Origin: CAZCTC01 sp964501335
GTDB lineage: Bacteria > Chloroflexota > Anaerolineae > B4-G1 > SLSP01
Reading direction: 5' to 3'
Length of the DNA stretch: 64,000 nt
Assembly: GCA_964501335.1 (NCBI GenBank)
Contig: CAZCTC010000024.1
Location: forward strand, 1-64,000
Shown here: positions 33,457-42,211 of the stretch, one piece after another
How the letters are laid out: each line of letters starts with the position of its first letter
Numbering within the stretch: the first letter of the stretch is position 1
Program-made: the position numbers and the translations under genes
The notes under the pieces: model-generated
The model's database searches: none
What the model was told of the DNA's origin: nothing
Seen by the model: the letters and a program-made list of their open reading frames with translations, nothing else

Positions 33457-34170
33457 ATGAGCGAAACCATCCTGTTAATTGAAGACGATGAAGCCCTGGC
33501 TCAATTGATTCAATTGCTCCTGGAGCGCGCCGGATATCAGGTAATGGCTGCAAACGGCGGCGCCATGGGGCTGGAAGTGGCCAATCAAACGCCGCCCGAT
33601 TTAGTATTGTTGGATATCTTGATGCCCGATATGGACGGCTGGCATGTTTATGAAGCACTTCGCCGCATCACAGATGCCCCGATTCTCTTCCTCACGGCCC
33701 TCGGCGATGAACACAACATCACTTACGGCCTGGGCCTGGGAGCCGATGACTACATCACCAAACCCTTCGGTTACAAAGAACTGGTCACCCGCGTCAAAGC
33801 CGCGCTGGCCCGCAATCGCCGTATCAAAGGCGAACAAAGCATCTTCCAGACCGGAGACCTCTGGGTCAATCTCGACACCCACGAAGTCAAAGTCGATAAC
33901 CGTCTGGTCTCTCTGACTCCAACCGAATTTTCCTTGCTCTCGGCCCTGATTCAGGATGCCGGCCGCACCGTCAGCCATGACACCCTGCTACGCCGGGTAT
34001 GGGGGGCGGAATACGTCAATCGCCGGGATTATCTAAAACTCTATATCTGGTATCTGCGCCAGAAAATCGAAAACGATCCTCGCGATCCCCGTTATTTACT
34101 CAGTGAACGTGGACAGGGTTATCGTCTCGTTACCGATAGCCAGACAGCTGAAAACTACGCCGGAGAATAA
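33457..34170 (+). CDS. OmpR-family response regulator
   Basis: 237 residues. Receiver domain with acidic pocket Glu9/Asp10/Asp11, phosphoacceptor Asp53 (VLLDILMP), Thr80 and Lys102; C-terminal OmpR/PhoB winged helix (about 128-228; LTPTEFSLLSALIQDAGRTVSHDTLLRRVWG...DYLKLYIWYLRQKIE). So it should be phosphorylatable and bind DNA. GAGGAG ribosome site. It is followed 2 bp later not by a histidine kinase but by a membrane NTPase with HEAT-like repeats. Confidence 0.95.
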   Translation: MSETILLIEDDEALAQLIQLLLERAGYQVMAANGGAMGLEVANQTPPDLVLLDILMPDMDGWHVYEALRRITDAPILFLTALGDEHNITYGLGLGADDYITKPFGYKELVTRVKAALARNRRIKGEQSIFQTGDLWVNLDTHEVKVDNRLVSLTPTEFSLLSALIQDAGRTVSHDTLLRRVWGAEYVNRRDYLKLYIWYLRQKIENDPRDPRYLLSERGQGYRLVTDSQTAENYAGE

Positions 34171-34172
34171 AG

Positions 34173-36620
34173 GTGTTATACGCCGCCTGGATTGGACGGG
34201 GGACCGCAACCTGGAAATTCGACCTCACCTCCGCCCTGATTGGAGCGGTCGTTGCCTGGATCATTGCGATTGTTATTTATCAAAAACGGGAAGCGATTCA
34301 TCGCCTTTGGATAAAAGCCTGGGAACCCATCCGACAAATACGGCGCAAAATGCAGGCCAGCCAGGAGGAAAAGTATCTCCAGGCTTTACAAGGCAAACTT
34401 CGCGAACGCTGGCTCTTCTCACCGGCTGATCCCCGCAAAGTTTTTCTGCCGCCTGTACTGGAAACCTTACCACCGCTGCCACGCATGGCGTCAGAAAGCG
34501 GTGAATTACCGGACCCAATGCTGGTCCCCTTTGCTGACTTACTCGAAAGTTATCCTCGCCTGATCATTTCCGGCGCTCTGGGTTCAGGGCGTACCGCAGC
34601 CTTAATCCGTCTCGCATGGTCGGTTACCGAAGGGGATGTCGCTCCGGGCCTCCCCTTCCATCATTTCCCCGCCTGGATCGACATGGCCGGGTGGAGCAAA
34701 ATCCCCCCCAAAGTTACCACCCCCCTCGACCGGATTGCCCAACTGGCCGCTCAGACCGTCCCCGATTCCACACGGCAATGGATTGCCGGCCAGTTGCGCA
34801 AAGAACCTTCGCTGATCCTGATCGACAACTGGGATGAATTACCTCAAAAAGCCCGCCAGGAAGCAGCGGAGGCCATCGCCGAAACCGCGGCCAAACTCCC
34901 TGAAAGCATCTGGATCATCGCTTCGGGCCTTGAGGGCTACGGTATGCTGGTTGAAAAGGGCTTCGTTCCGCTCCAGTTGCCGCTGCAACTCATCGAAGAT
35001 AAAGAACTGGCGATCCTCTACGCCGGCTGGTCCGGCTCTCCCACTCCCGATGTCCAGGCCATCCCCGAAGAAGCCCGTCGGCTGCTCCGATGGGCCATCG
35101 AAACCGGAGATTCCGCCCTGCATCTGACCCTGCGCATCCAGCTCTATTTACGCCAGTGTCAACTGCCGCAGAAACTGAGTGATGTCCTGCAGGCGCTGCT
35201 GGATACCCAGATCAAACGAGTCGAAGCGGAAGGCGAAAACGGAGAAATCCAAAAAATCGCCTACACGATCGCCATTCAAAGCATGGAATATCTGGCCCTC
35301 AAGGCCCGGATCGAACATCGCCATCTGACGCAAACTGAACTTGCCGAGTATGTTGTCAGCCAGATCCCCGCCGGCACCCCCCATCCGCAAAAAATCGAAG
35401 GCCCGGTTCGCAAATACTGGCAAAAATCCGGACTGATCCGTAATGAGGGCCAGGAACGTCGGCTGATCCATTACGTATGGGAAGAATTCCTCGCCGCCCG
35501 CAATCTGGCCAACGATCCCAATGCCGTACAACGCTTTATCGAGCATCGCCAGGATCCCACCTGGGCCTTCTTCCTGGAATGCTTCCTGGGCATGGGAGAA
35601 GCTACGCCGCTCATCAAGACGGTAATGGCCGAATCCTTAAGCACCAACAAACAGGATTTAATGCTCTATGCGACTCGCTGGGCCACGCTGGCCCCTGAAA
35701 ATGTCGCCTGGCGCAAGAACCTGATGATCACTCTGGCCAAGACCTTTATGGATCCCTCGCTGGATTCCGGCTTCCGGATCAGCCTCGGCCGCGGACTGGC
35801 CCTGGTGACCGGAGAAAATGCCCGCGCCTTCTTCCTGCAAGCCCTGCAACAGGCCCGCACCGTTGAAATCCGCTGCGCCGCACTGCGAGGCCTGGGCTGG
35901 ACCGGCACTCCGCAAGAAATGACCTTCCTGGCCGCCGCCTTAAAAGACCCCACCCCCGAGATTCGCATCAGCGCCATCCATGCCCTGGCCGATCTGGGAA
36001 CCCCGGGCGCCTTCAAGACATTGCGGCTGGCTCTCTACAAGAGCGAAGAAGATGTCATGTTAATCATCGCCGAAGAGCTGGCCCGCAATCCCGAAGGCTG
36101 GGAGATGCTCAAAGAGGCCGCCGAAGACAACGACATCCTGATCCGCCGCGCTACGGCTCTGGCCCTGGGACAGATCAACAAACCGTGGGCCAACGCCCTG
36201 CTGCAAAAGATGCACCTGGAAGACAGTCAATGGCTGGTCCGCTCGGCCGCAGAAGAGGCCATGTTGACCCAAAGCGCCGCCGGCAAACGGGTCATCATCC
36301 CGTCCCCGCCGGCCGTCGATCAAACCGAATGGCTGATCCAATGGGCGGCCCGCCATGGCAGCGGACTGGGCGTCGGCGATGCAGCCCTGCTCACGTTGAT
36401 CGATGCCCTGCGCAGCCCGGAAATCGATGCGGCCGTCCTGGCTGCTCAGACCCTCGCCTACATTGGCCGGGAAGAACACCTCGATGTGCTGCGGCCCATG
36501 CTCGACGATCCCCGCCCCTCAGTACAGACAGCGGTCACCGCCGCCGTCTCCCTCATCGAGCAGCGCTACCGCCCGCCGATGTTCGATCCCCAGTCGCAAT
36601 CGGAAACCGAACCGGTATAG
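34173..36620 (+). CDS. Membrane-anchored STAND/NACHT-like NTPase with HEAT-like repeats
   Basis: 815 residues. One membrane segment near the N-terminus (about 19-37), then a P-loop NTPase domain with phosphate loop GALGSGRT (134-141), where Arg140 replaces the usual Lys, and a Walker B region LILIDNWDEL (Asp218, Asp221-Glu222) of NACHT/STAND type. A helical region follows (about 290-470) and the C-terminal third (about 540-800) consists of HEAT-like helical repeats (IRCAALRGLGWTG, IRISAIHALADLG, IRRATALALGQI, VRSAAEEAML). GTG start 2 bp after the response regulator stop, so they form one operon. STAND proteins are signalling switches; role here is inferred from that. The Lys-to-Arg change may reduce ATP hydrolysis. 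Confidence 0.82.
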   Translation: MLYAAWIGRGTATWKFDLTSALIGAVVAWIIAIVIYQKREAIHRLWIKAWEPIRQIRRKMQASQEEKYLQALQGKLRERWLFSPADPRKVFLPPVLETLPPLPRMASESGELPDPMLVPFADLLESYPRLIISGALGSGRTAALIRLAWSVTEGDVAPGLPFHHFPAWIDMAGWSKIPPKVTTPLDRIAQLAAQTVPDSTRQWIAGQLRKEPSLILIDNWDELPQKARQEAAEAIAETAAKLPESIWIIASGLEGYGMLVEKGFVPLQLPLQLIEDKELAILYAGWSGSPTPDVQAIPEEARRLLRWAIETGDSALHLTLRIQLYLRQCQLPQKLSDVLQALLDTQIKRVEAEGENGEIQKIAYTIAIQSMEYLALKARIEHRHLTQTELAEYVVSQIPAGTPHPQKIEGPVRKYWQKSGLIRNEGQERRLIHYVWEEFLAARNLANDPNAVQRFIEHRQDPTWAFFLECFLGMGEATPLIKTVMAESLSTNKQDLMLYATRWATLAPENVAWRKNLMITLAKTFMDPSLDSGFRISLGRGLALVTGENARAFFLQALQQARTVEIRCAALRGLGWTGTPQEMTFLAAALKDPTPEIRISAIHALADLGTPGAFKTLRLALYKSEEDVMLIIAEELARNPEGWEMLKEAAEDNDILIRRATALALGQINKPWANALLQKMHLEDSQWLVRSAAEEAMLTQSAAGKRVIIPSPPAVDQTEWLIQWAARHGSGLGVGDAALLTLIDALRSPEIDAAVLAAQTLAYIGREEHLDVLRPMLDDPRPSVQTAVTAAVSLIEQRYRPPMFDPQSQSETEPV

Positions 36621-36686
36621 CAATTTTTTATTAGACAGAATCACAAGGGGGCGACTTTAAAAGTCGCCCCTTCTCGTTCGGCCATC

Positions 36687-36791
36687 AATTTTCATCCTTC
36701 GGGGTGCCGCCCTCCGGCATGGCCTTCTGTCCTGAAAATAGGCCTTTATGGCATGGCCCCGGCCTTGTAACGTCCCGCAAATGATCTTTTC
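36687..36791 (+). repeat. 105-bp perfect direct repeat, copy 1
   Basis: Identical base for base to 36934-37038. It ends in the flank word GTCCCGCAAATGATC of the following hairpin element. A diverged relative is at about 6495-6543. Confidence 0.95.
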
Positions 36792-36885
36792 TCGTCCTGA
36801 TACGCCGCGCGGTGCGAAGCAGGCAGAGAGTTTTTTTGTTGATGATTTCGTGCGCATCAGAATGCGCACGAAATCATAGCCCTTT
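36770..36885 (+). repeat. Hairpin-bearing intergenic repeat (forward)
   Basis: Hairpin 36842-36877 (16 bp), inner stem CGTGCGCAT/ATGCGCACG, outer stem ATGATTT/AAATCAT, loop CAGA, T-run before it. A separate short hairpin GGGGCGACTT/AAGTCGCCCC lies at 36648-36670 just after the NTPase gene and may be its terminator. Confidence 0.8.
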
Positions 36886-36933
36886 TCCAGAGCCGCCCCG
36901 GCGGCGCAGGCTGTCTACTGTCTACTTCCGCTG

Positions 36934-37038
36934 AATTTTCATCCTTCGGGGTGCCGCCCTCCGGCATGGCCTTCTGTCCTGAAAATAGGCCTTTATGGCA
37001 TGGCCCCGGCCTTGTAACGTCCCGCAAATGATCTTTTC
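36934..37038 (+). repeat. 105-bp perfect direct repeat, copy 2
   Basis: Second identical copy, offset 247 bp. The lack of any difference indicates a recent duplication or gene conversion of the whole module (repeat plus hairpin). Confidence 0.95.
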
Positions 37039-37130
37039 CCGGTCAGATACGACGCGCGGGATGGCGAGAGAAAGTTTTTTTGTTTATGTTTTGGTGCGCC
37101 TCAGAAGGCGCCCCAAAACATGGCCTTTTC
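37012..37130 (+). repeat. Hairpin-bearing intergenic repeat (forward)
   Basis: Hairpin 37086-37121, inner stem GCGCCT/AGGCGC, loop CAGA, one T-C mismatch. Although the preceding 105 bp equal those before the other copy, the hairpin sequence differs. A CTCTGTG/GGTGAAATC-type repeat follows (37163-37245). Confidence 0.8.
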
Positions 37131-37282
37131 CAGAGCCGCCCCGGCGACACATCTTCATAAAAAACACAGAGAAGAATTTAAAATAAATCTCTTTTCTTCT
37201 TCTCTGTGCTCTGTGACTCTGTGGTGAAATCTCTTTTTCATCTTTTGGGATGTCGCCCCGCATGGACAGCCGTTCCTCCCCC

Positions 37283-37810
37283 TCACTGCACCCCGGTATA
37301 AATCCTCCACGCCGGATGATTGATCAGCTCAGGCACTTTCTCATTAAGCATCTGGCAGGCGGACCGGGCAAAATTCTCACAGCACCGGATCAGTTCCTCA
37401 GGATCGGCAAGGGCCGCCCGACGGTTGAGTTCTGAATAGATCAAGACCTCATCTCCATATCGTTGAAAATGAATCGAAGGCGCGCCGTCAGGAATCTCAT
37501 ATACAAATCTTTCGTCATTCTTCAAAATCTTTATTCTTTCTATTCCCCGTACCAGTAAATCCAGGATCTGAATCTGAAACCAGGGCCACGAGGTAATTCT
37601 CTTTTCTGGAATCAATTCACCTGCGGGCGTCCCTACCATAATTATTTCTTCCCGCGGTGCCGGCTCCAATAACTCCACGCCGTCGACATTCAACCTCACC
37701 GGTAACAAAAAACCTGTCATCAACAATGTGCCCCAGTGCGTCCCGGCGACATCAAACTGTCTATCTTGCGCGATCTCACATTCATCAAGCTGAAATTCAA
37801 AGATAACCAT
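37283..37810 (-). CDS. Unknown soluble protein
   Basis: 175 residues, no membrane segment or signal. Sequence is rich in aromatic and acidic residues (MVIFEFQLDECEIAQ, GTHWGTLLMTGFLLPVRLNVDGVELLEP, FVYEIPDGAPSIHFQRYGDEVLIYSELNRRAAL). Its ATG overlaps the stop of the upstream gene by one base (TGATG), so the two are translationally coupled. The size and style recall bacterial immunity proteins, but no toxin gene is adjacent and this is only a possibility. It lies in a repeat island, and no family is recognised. Confidence 0.6.
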   Translation of the reverse strand: MVIFEFQLDECEIAQDRQFDVAGTHWGTLLMTGFLLPVRLNVDGVELLEPAPREEIIMVGTPAGELIPEKRITSWPWFQIQILDLLVRGIERIKILKNDERFVYEIPDGAPSIHFQRYGDEVLIYSELNRRAALADPEELIRCCENFARSACQMLNEKVPELINHPAWRIYTGVQ

Positions 37811-38130
37811 CAATGCCCTCCGGCGAAAAATCCGCCACACAACATACAACTGCCCAAGAAAGCTACCACCAGAAGCATCATCCCCACGGCACGCTGGATT
37901 CCCCGCCCCGTCTTCTGAGCCTCCGGCGAATTGACCACTTGATCGAGCCCGATGGCTTTCCATGAAAAAACGAAATCGGGATCCATTCCCAGCCTGGCTC
38001 GAAACTCCCTGTTCGCCCTGGAATTACCCCGATTCCAATCATCGGATCGAAAGGCCCAAAAGTACCCTATGACCCAGAAAAAGGCCACCGCTAAAACGGA
38101 AAGCACTAAATTTAACCAATCGGTTTTCAT
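37810..38130 (-). CDS. Small membrane protein of unknown function
   Basis: 106 residues with hydrophobic segments at about 5-24 and 80-102 and a polar middle (RSDDWNRGNSRANREFRARLGMDPDFVFSWKAIGL). The ATG at 38130 is chosen because an in-frame ATG at 38172 lies inside the repeat flank. Ribosome site weak. It ends overlapping the start of the soluble gene downstream. Together they may form a membrane-plus-soluble pair of unknown purpose. Confidence 0.55.
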   Translation of the reverse strand: MKTDWLNLVLSVLAVAFFWVIGYFWAFRSDDWNRGNSRANREFRARLGMDPDFVFSWKAIGLDQVVNSPEAQKTGRGIQRAVGMMLLVVAFLGSCMLCGGFFAGGH

Positions 38131-38139
38131 CGTCTTAGG

Positions 38140-38265
38140 CCTTTCACGTCCCGCAAATAATACTTTCCCCATAAAACACGCCGCGCTGGATGGAGGAAGA
38201 GAGTTTTTTTGTTTATGTTTTCGGCGGCTTCAGAAAGCCGCCGAAAACATAAGTTTTTTCCAGAA
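38140..38265 (+). repeat. Hairpin-bearing intergenic repeat (forward)
   Basis: Hairpin 38213-38252 (18 bp) with the same inner stem as the copies at 615 and 777, loop CAGA, preceded by GAGAG and seven T. The rest of the gap to 38523 has a purine/pyrimidine-skewed stretch and no gene. Confidence 0.8.
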
Positions 38266-38523
38266 CCGTCCCGGCAACACACTCTGAGCCCTCCCCCTCA
38301 CCCCCATGCCGGCGGCGCATCTTCACAAAAACTCTCCTGAAAGCGCGCCGGACCTGCACAACTGCATGGGGGAGGGATGGGAGGGGGCCAGGGGGAAGAT
38401 GAGGGCCTGCGCGAGAAAACATACCCTTTTCCAGAACCTTCACACACAAAAAAAACGCGCCCCATTTTCAGGAGCGCGTCCACTCTTCCGACCTTCCAAT
38501 CTCCCAATCCGGCCGGTTCCGAC

Positions 38524-39333
38524 CTATTCCTCAATACTTGCCGGAGGCTTCCAATCGACCTGATAACCGTCGCTGCGCAGCAATTCCCACGCCAGCACCC
38601 GGTAGGCCAGCGCTCCCCGCGAGCGCGGAGCGTAAACAATCCCCGGCTGGCCGAAGCTGGGCGCTTCGCTCAATTGCACACTGCGCGGCACCAATACATT
38701 GAAGACCAGATTCGGGAAATGCCGCCGCACTTCATCTACCACCTGCCGCGAAAGCGAGGTGCGCTTATCGTACATGGTCAATACCAGCCCCCGCAACCGC
38801 AAGTTGGCATTCAGACCGCGCTGCACCAGCGTCACGGTCCGCATCAACTGGGAAAGCCCCTCCAGCGCCAGATATTCGCACTGCACAGGCACCATCACCC
38901 CTTCAGCCGCCGTCAACGCATTCACCGTCAAGGTACCAAGGCTGGGCGGAGAATCGAGCAAAATATAATCGTAATCACCCACCGTCTCCAGAGCCCGGCG
39001 CAATCGCTCCGCCCGTTCATGAGCATCGGCAATCGCATTGAGCTCCACAGTCGCCCCGGCCAATGCCTGAGCGCTGGGCAACAAATCGAGCCCGGGCCAG
39101 ACCGTCTGACGAATCACCTCGGCGGGAAGACAACGCCCGATCAACACCTCATAGAGCGAAGGTGAAACGGTCTGTGTCTTAACCCCTAAACTGGTCGTGG
39201 CATTCCCCTGCGGGTCCACATCGACGACAAGTACGCGCCGCCCCCAGTCGGCCATACAGGCCGCCAGATTGACAATCGTCGTCGTCTTGCCGACGCCCCC
39301 CTTCTGATTGGCAAAAGCGTAAATCCGGGTCAT
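38524..39333 (-). CDS. parA: ParA/Soj family chromosome-partitioning ATPase
   Basis: 269 residues. Deviant Walker A KGGVGKTT (11-18), DVDPQGNATTSLG switch and LLDSPPSLG Walker B are intact. ParA drives segregation of the origin region together with ParB and parS sites. Here parB is not the downstream neighbour (38524 borders a repeat-filled gap and then unrelated genes), and no parS-like 16-mer was noticed. Last gene of the rpmH-to-parA minus-strand series, 6 bp after the PfkB gene. Confidence 0.93.
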   Translation of the reverse strand: MTRIYAFANQKGGVGKTTTIVNLAACMADWGRRVLVVDVDPQGNATTSLGVKTQTVSPSLYEVLIGRCLPAEVIRQTVWPGLDLLPSAQALAGATVELNAIADAHERAERLRRALETVGDYDYILLDSPPSLGTLTVNALTAAEGVMVPVQCEYLALEGLSQLMRTVTLVQRGLNANLRLRGLVLTMYDKRTSLSRQVVDEVRRHFPNLVFNVLVPRSVQLSEAPSFGQPGIVYAPRSRGALAYRVLAWELLRSDGYQVDWKPPASIEE

Positions 39334-39339
39334 CGCTCT

Positions 39340-40218
39340 CTACTGCTCCCTCAGCTCGGCGCTCTGCGCCGCATCCAACCATCCTGCACAGCTCCGGCTC
39401 TCCGCAGGACTGGGAACGCCGGTCAATCCAGCCCGCGTCACCGAACGCGCCGCCAGACAGGTAGCAAAACGCGCCGCCCGTTCCGGCAAAACACCCTCGG
39501 CCAGCGCAATAAACAAAGCTGCCGCAAAAATATCCCCCGCGCCCGTAGGATCAACTTCCGCCACCGCCGGCGCCGGGATCTGCACCTCACCCTCCGCCGT
39601 GAACAGCGTCGAACCGGCCCGCCCCTGCGTCACCACCAGCAACGGTGTCTGTGTCGCCAGCGCCCGCGCCCGCTCCCAATCGCCGCCCAGATCCTCCAGA
39701 CTCAACACGACGGCCGAAGCCAGCGGCAACCAGCGTCCCGCCGCTTCCCATTCCGAGACATGCACCCGACCTTCCGCATCCACCCGCCGCATCCAGCCCT
39801 GCGGCGTCACCCCGATAAAAGCCCGTCCCGAAAAGGCCGCCAGCCAGACCGGATCGCATTCTCCGGCCACCGGTCCTACATGCAGCAGCGGCGCCGTCTT
39901 CCAGGCCTCCGGCAACAGATCGGGAATTAAAGGCCGGGCAACGGCATGCAAAAACTGCTGCCGTTGCCCGGATTGATAACGATTCTCAAACGTCGTCGTT
40001 GACTCTGCCGGCTCGACCTTCCAGTGAAGGGCACCACTCGTCGGCGGAATGAAATCCCCCTTCGCACTGGTCACCAGCCCCACCGTCCGTCCAAGCGCCG
40101 CCGCAGTCAACGCCGAATAGGCCGCCGTTCCCCCCAATGCCTCACCGCCGCCGGGCAACAGATCACGGGTGACATGCCCGACCAGAAGATAATCAATCGG
40201 GGGAAAATTCTGGCTCAT
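39340..40218 (-). CDS. PfkB-family carbohydrate or nucleoside kinase
   Basis: 292 residues. The C-terminal PfkB signature DPTGAGDIFAAALF carries the catalytic Asp and anion hole; the N-terminal GHVTRDLLPGG...GGTAAYSA is the substrate-lid side. The substrate cannot be told. It starts with a 4-bp overlap with khpB (40215-40218) and ends 6 bp before parA, an unexpected place for a sugar kinase within a replication/secretion cluster. Confidence 0.85.
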   Translation of the reverse strand: MSQNFPPIDYLLVGHVTRDLLPGGGEALGGTAAYSALTAAALGRTVGLVTSAKGDFIPPTSGALHWKVEPAESTTTFENRYQSGQRQQFLHAVARPLIPDLLPEAWKTAPLLHVGPVAGECDPVWLAAFSGRAFIGVTPQGWMRRVDAEGRVHVSEWEAAGRWLPLASAVVLSLEDLGGDWERARALATQTPLLVVTQGRAGSTLFTAEGEVQIPAPAVAEVDPTGAGDIFAAALFIALAEGVLPERAARFATCLAARSVTRAGLTGVPSPAESRSCAGWLDAAQSAELREQ

Positions 40219-41216
40219 CGAACGGTTTTATTGCCCCGCGGAATGATCGTCACCGCCCGATCCCGGCCCACCCCGACACTTTCGGTCCGGACCCGGGAAT
40301 CTTCCTGTAACGTCATATGGACCAGCCGCCGCTCGTTCGGGGGCATCGGCCGCAAATGCACGGTCCGGCCGGACTGCACCGCCCGATCGGCCGCTTTGCG
40401 GGCCATCGCCTGTAAACTGCTGCGCCGGCGTTCCCGATAACCATCGGCATCCAGGACCAGATTGTAATCCCCTTCCACCTGCCGATGCACCAGCGTCCGC
40501 ACCAGATACTGAATTTCGTCCAGAGTCCGCGCGTGCGGGCCTACCAACATTTCAGCATCGCCGCCCCGCAAGGAAAGCCACAGGGTCGGGCGTTCTTCTT
40601 CTCGCCACTCAATGGTCTTTTGCAGCCGCAGCATGGCAAAGAGGCTCTCTGCCACTGTCAACACCTCCTGCCCAACCCGTTCCCGATCGACCGGAATCAG
40701 AGAGTCGGCCTCGCCGCCCTCCTCACCTTCTCCCACTGCTTCGACGTGAGCCGGACGCGGAGCAAACGAGCGCGGTGCAGATTCTGTCCGCACCCGCGGC
40801 GCAGACTCAACCCGGGCCGCCGGAGCTTCCGGACGGGCTTCAGGGCGGGGCCGAGCCACGGGAACCCGCGGTTCAGAACGAGCCACCGGAGATTCCACCG
40901 ACGCACGAAGGACAGGTGCGGCATCCGATGCTACGGGTGCCGGTTCAGGGCGGGGTTTAACAACAGGGGCTGGTTCGGGACGAGGTTCGGTTACAGCCGG
41001 TTTCACAGGTTCGGGACGCACCACCGGAGCCGGAGCCGGGCGAGCAGAAATACGCACCCGCGCTTCCCGGGCCCCCAATCCCAGAAAACCTTTACTACCA
41101 GCGTCCAACACCTCGACGATCACCTGGTCGCGAGAAACGCCCAATCGGGCCGCGCCCATGATCGTCGCCTCCTCAACGGTGGGAGCTGTAATCTCCACCC
41201 ACTCCTCGGATTGCAT
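40215..41216 (-). CDS. khpB: RNA-binding protein KhpB/Jag
   Basis: 333 residues. Jag_N domain at the start (VEITAPTVEEATIMGAARLGVSRDQVIVEVLDAGSKGFLGLG), a long Pro/Ala/Arg/Glu linker (about 60-165), a KH domain with Leu/Gly motif around 210-245 and a C-terminal R3H domain (RRRSSLQAMARKAADRAVQSGRTVHLRPMPPNERRLVHMTL). KhpB binds RNA and influences cell division and elongation in Gram-positives. The ATG at 41216 has a strong GGAGG site; an upstream ATG at 41234 lacks one. The linker is longer than usual. Confidence 0.92.
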   Translation of the reverse strand: MQSEEWVEITAPTVEEATIMGAARLGVSRDQVIVEVLDAGSKGFLGLGAREARVRISARPAPAPVVRPEPVKPAVTEPRPEPAPVVKPRPEPAPVASDAAPVLRASVESPVARSEPRVPVARPRPEARPEAPAARVESAPRVRTESAPRSFAPRPAHVEAVGEGEEGGEADSLIPVDRERVGQEVLTVAESLFAMLRLQKTIEWREEERPTLWLSLRGGDAEMLVGPHARTLDEIQYLVRTLVHRQVEGDYNLVLDADGYRERRRSSLQAMARKAADRAVQSGRTVHLRPMPPNERRLVHMTLQEDSRVRTESVGVGRDRAVTIIPRGNKTVR

Positions 41217-41317
41217 AATAGTCCTCCTCATCAACCGTTGGGGCTGCCGATCTGCCGGATCAAACCGCAGGCCCGGCGCCCACTGAAGATTTCAAATCTG
41301 CAGTCAGAACTGTCCGC

Positions 41318-42166
41318 TTAGCGTTTGACCGCCCGTACGCGACGACTGTTGGAACGGTGAGCCACTTTTCGTTCCGTATCCGAGGCGGATTCAGACTTGG
41401 CCGGCGGTTCAGCCACCGGCTCCGACTTCGAACTCACCGACTCCGATTCTTGGGGCAAGACATAATGCTGCCGGAACATGTAGAACTGCAGAATTGTGAC
41501 CAGATTGCCGATGATAAAATAGACCGACAATCCCGCGGCATACTGGAAAGAGAAATACCCCAGCATCAACGGCATTGTGATCATCATGGATTGATTCATC
41601 GATTGAGCCTGAGGATCTTTGCTCGGCATCATCGTCAGCTTCTGGCTCAACCAGGTCGTCGCCATTACCAGGATCGGTAAAACGAAGTAAGGATCAGGCA
41701 AAGCCAGATCCAGCCACAGGAAAGTGCTGTTCAACGGCACCAACGAACTCAAATCCAGACCCGGGATGCGATAGATATGCGACGGCAATGAAAGCAATTC
41801 CAACGGCGTCCCGGCCAGAGCACGGATGATCCCCTGATACAGAGCGATCATCAGGGGGAATTGAATCAACAACGGCAAACAACCGGCCAGAGGATTAATC
41901 CCGGCTTCGGTAAACAACTTTTGCTGTTCCAACGCCAGCTGTTGTTGATCTTCGGGTTTGTTGTACTTTTGCCGCAGCTTTTCCATCTTGGGCTGCAAAG
42001 CAGCCTGCTGACGCGCCATCTTCTGTTGCGAAAGCATCAAAGGTGCAATCAACAACCGGACCAACACGGTCAAAACAGTGACCGCCAATATGGTCTGATG
42101 GCCCATCAACTTATAAAAAATCAGCAGCAAATTGACGATCGGGTTAACAAAAACTAAATCCCACAC
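41318..42166 (-). CDS. yidC: Membrane protein insertase YidC/Oxa1
   Basis: 282 residues with the five-helix core typical of Gram-positive-type YidC (no large N-terminal periplasmic domain): NPIVNLLLIFYKLMG, VLVRLLIAPLMLSQQKMARQQAALQPKMEKLRQKY with the conserved hydrophilic-groove Arg, and GCLPLLIQFPLMIALYQGI. The C-terminal tail is basic and Ser-rich (SNSRRVRAVKR), suited to ribosome contact. No lipobox is present at the start, unlike many Firmicutes homologues. Confidence 0.95.
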   Translation of the reverse strand: MWDLVFVNPIVNLLLIFYKLMGHQTILAVTVLTVLVRLLIAPLMLSQQKMARQQAALQPKMEKLRQKYNKPEDQQQLALEQQKLFTEAGINPLAGCLPLLIQFPLMIALYQGIIRALAGTPLELLSLPSHIYRIPGLDLSSLVPLNSTFLWLDLALPDPYFVLPILVMATTWLSQKLTMMPSKDPQAQSMNQSMMITMPLMLGYFSFQYAAGLSVYFIIGNLVTILQFYMFRQHYVLPQESESVSSKSEPVAEPPAKSESASDTERKVAHRSNSRRVRAVKR

Positions 42167-42211
42167 CTTCCCCTCACCTTAAACGCGGATTCTCAAACCT
42201 TCCCCTCAAGC

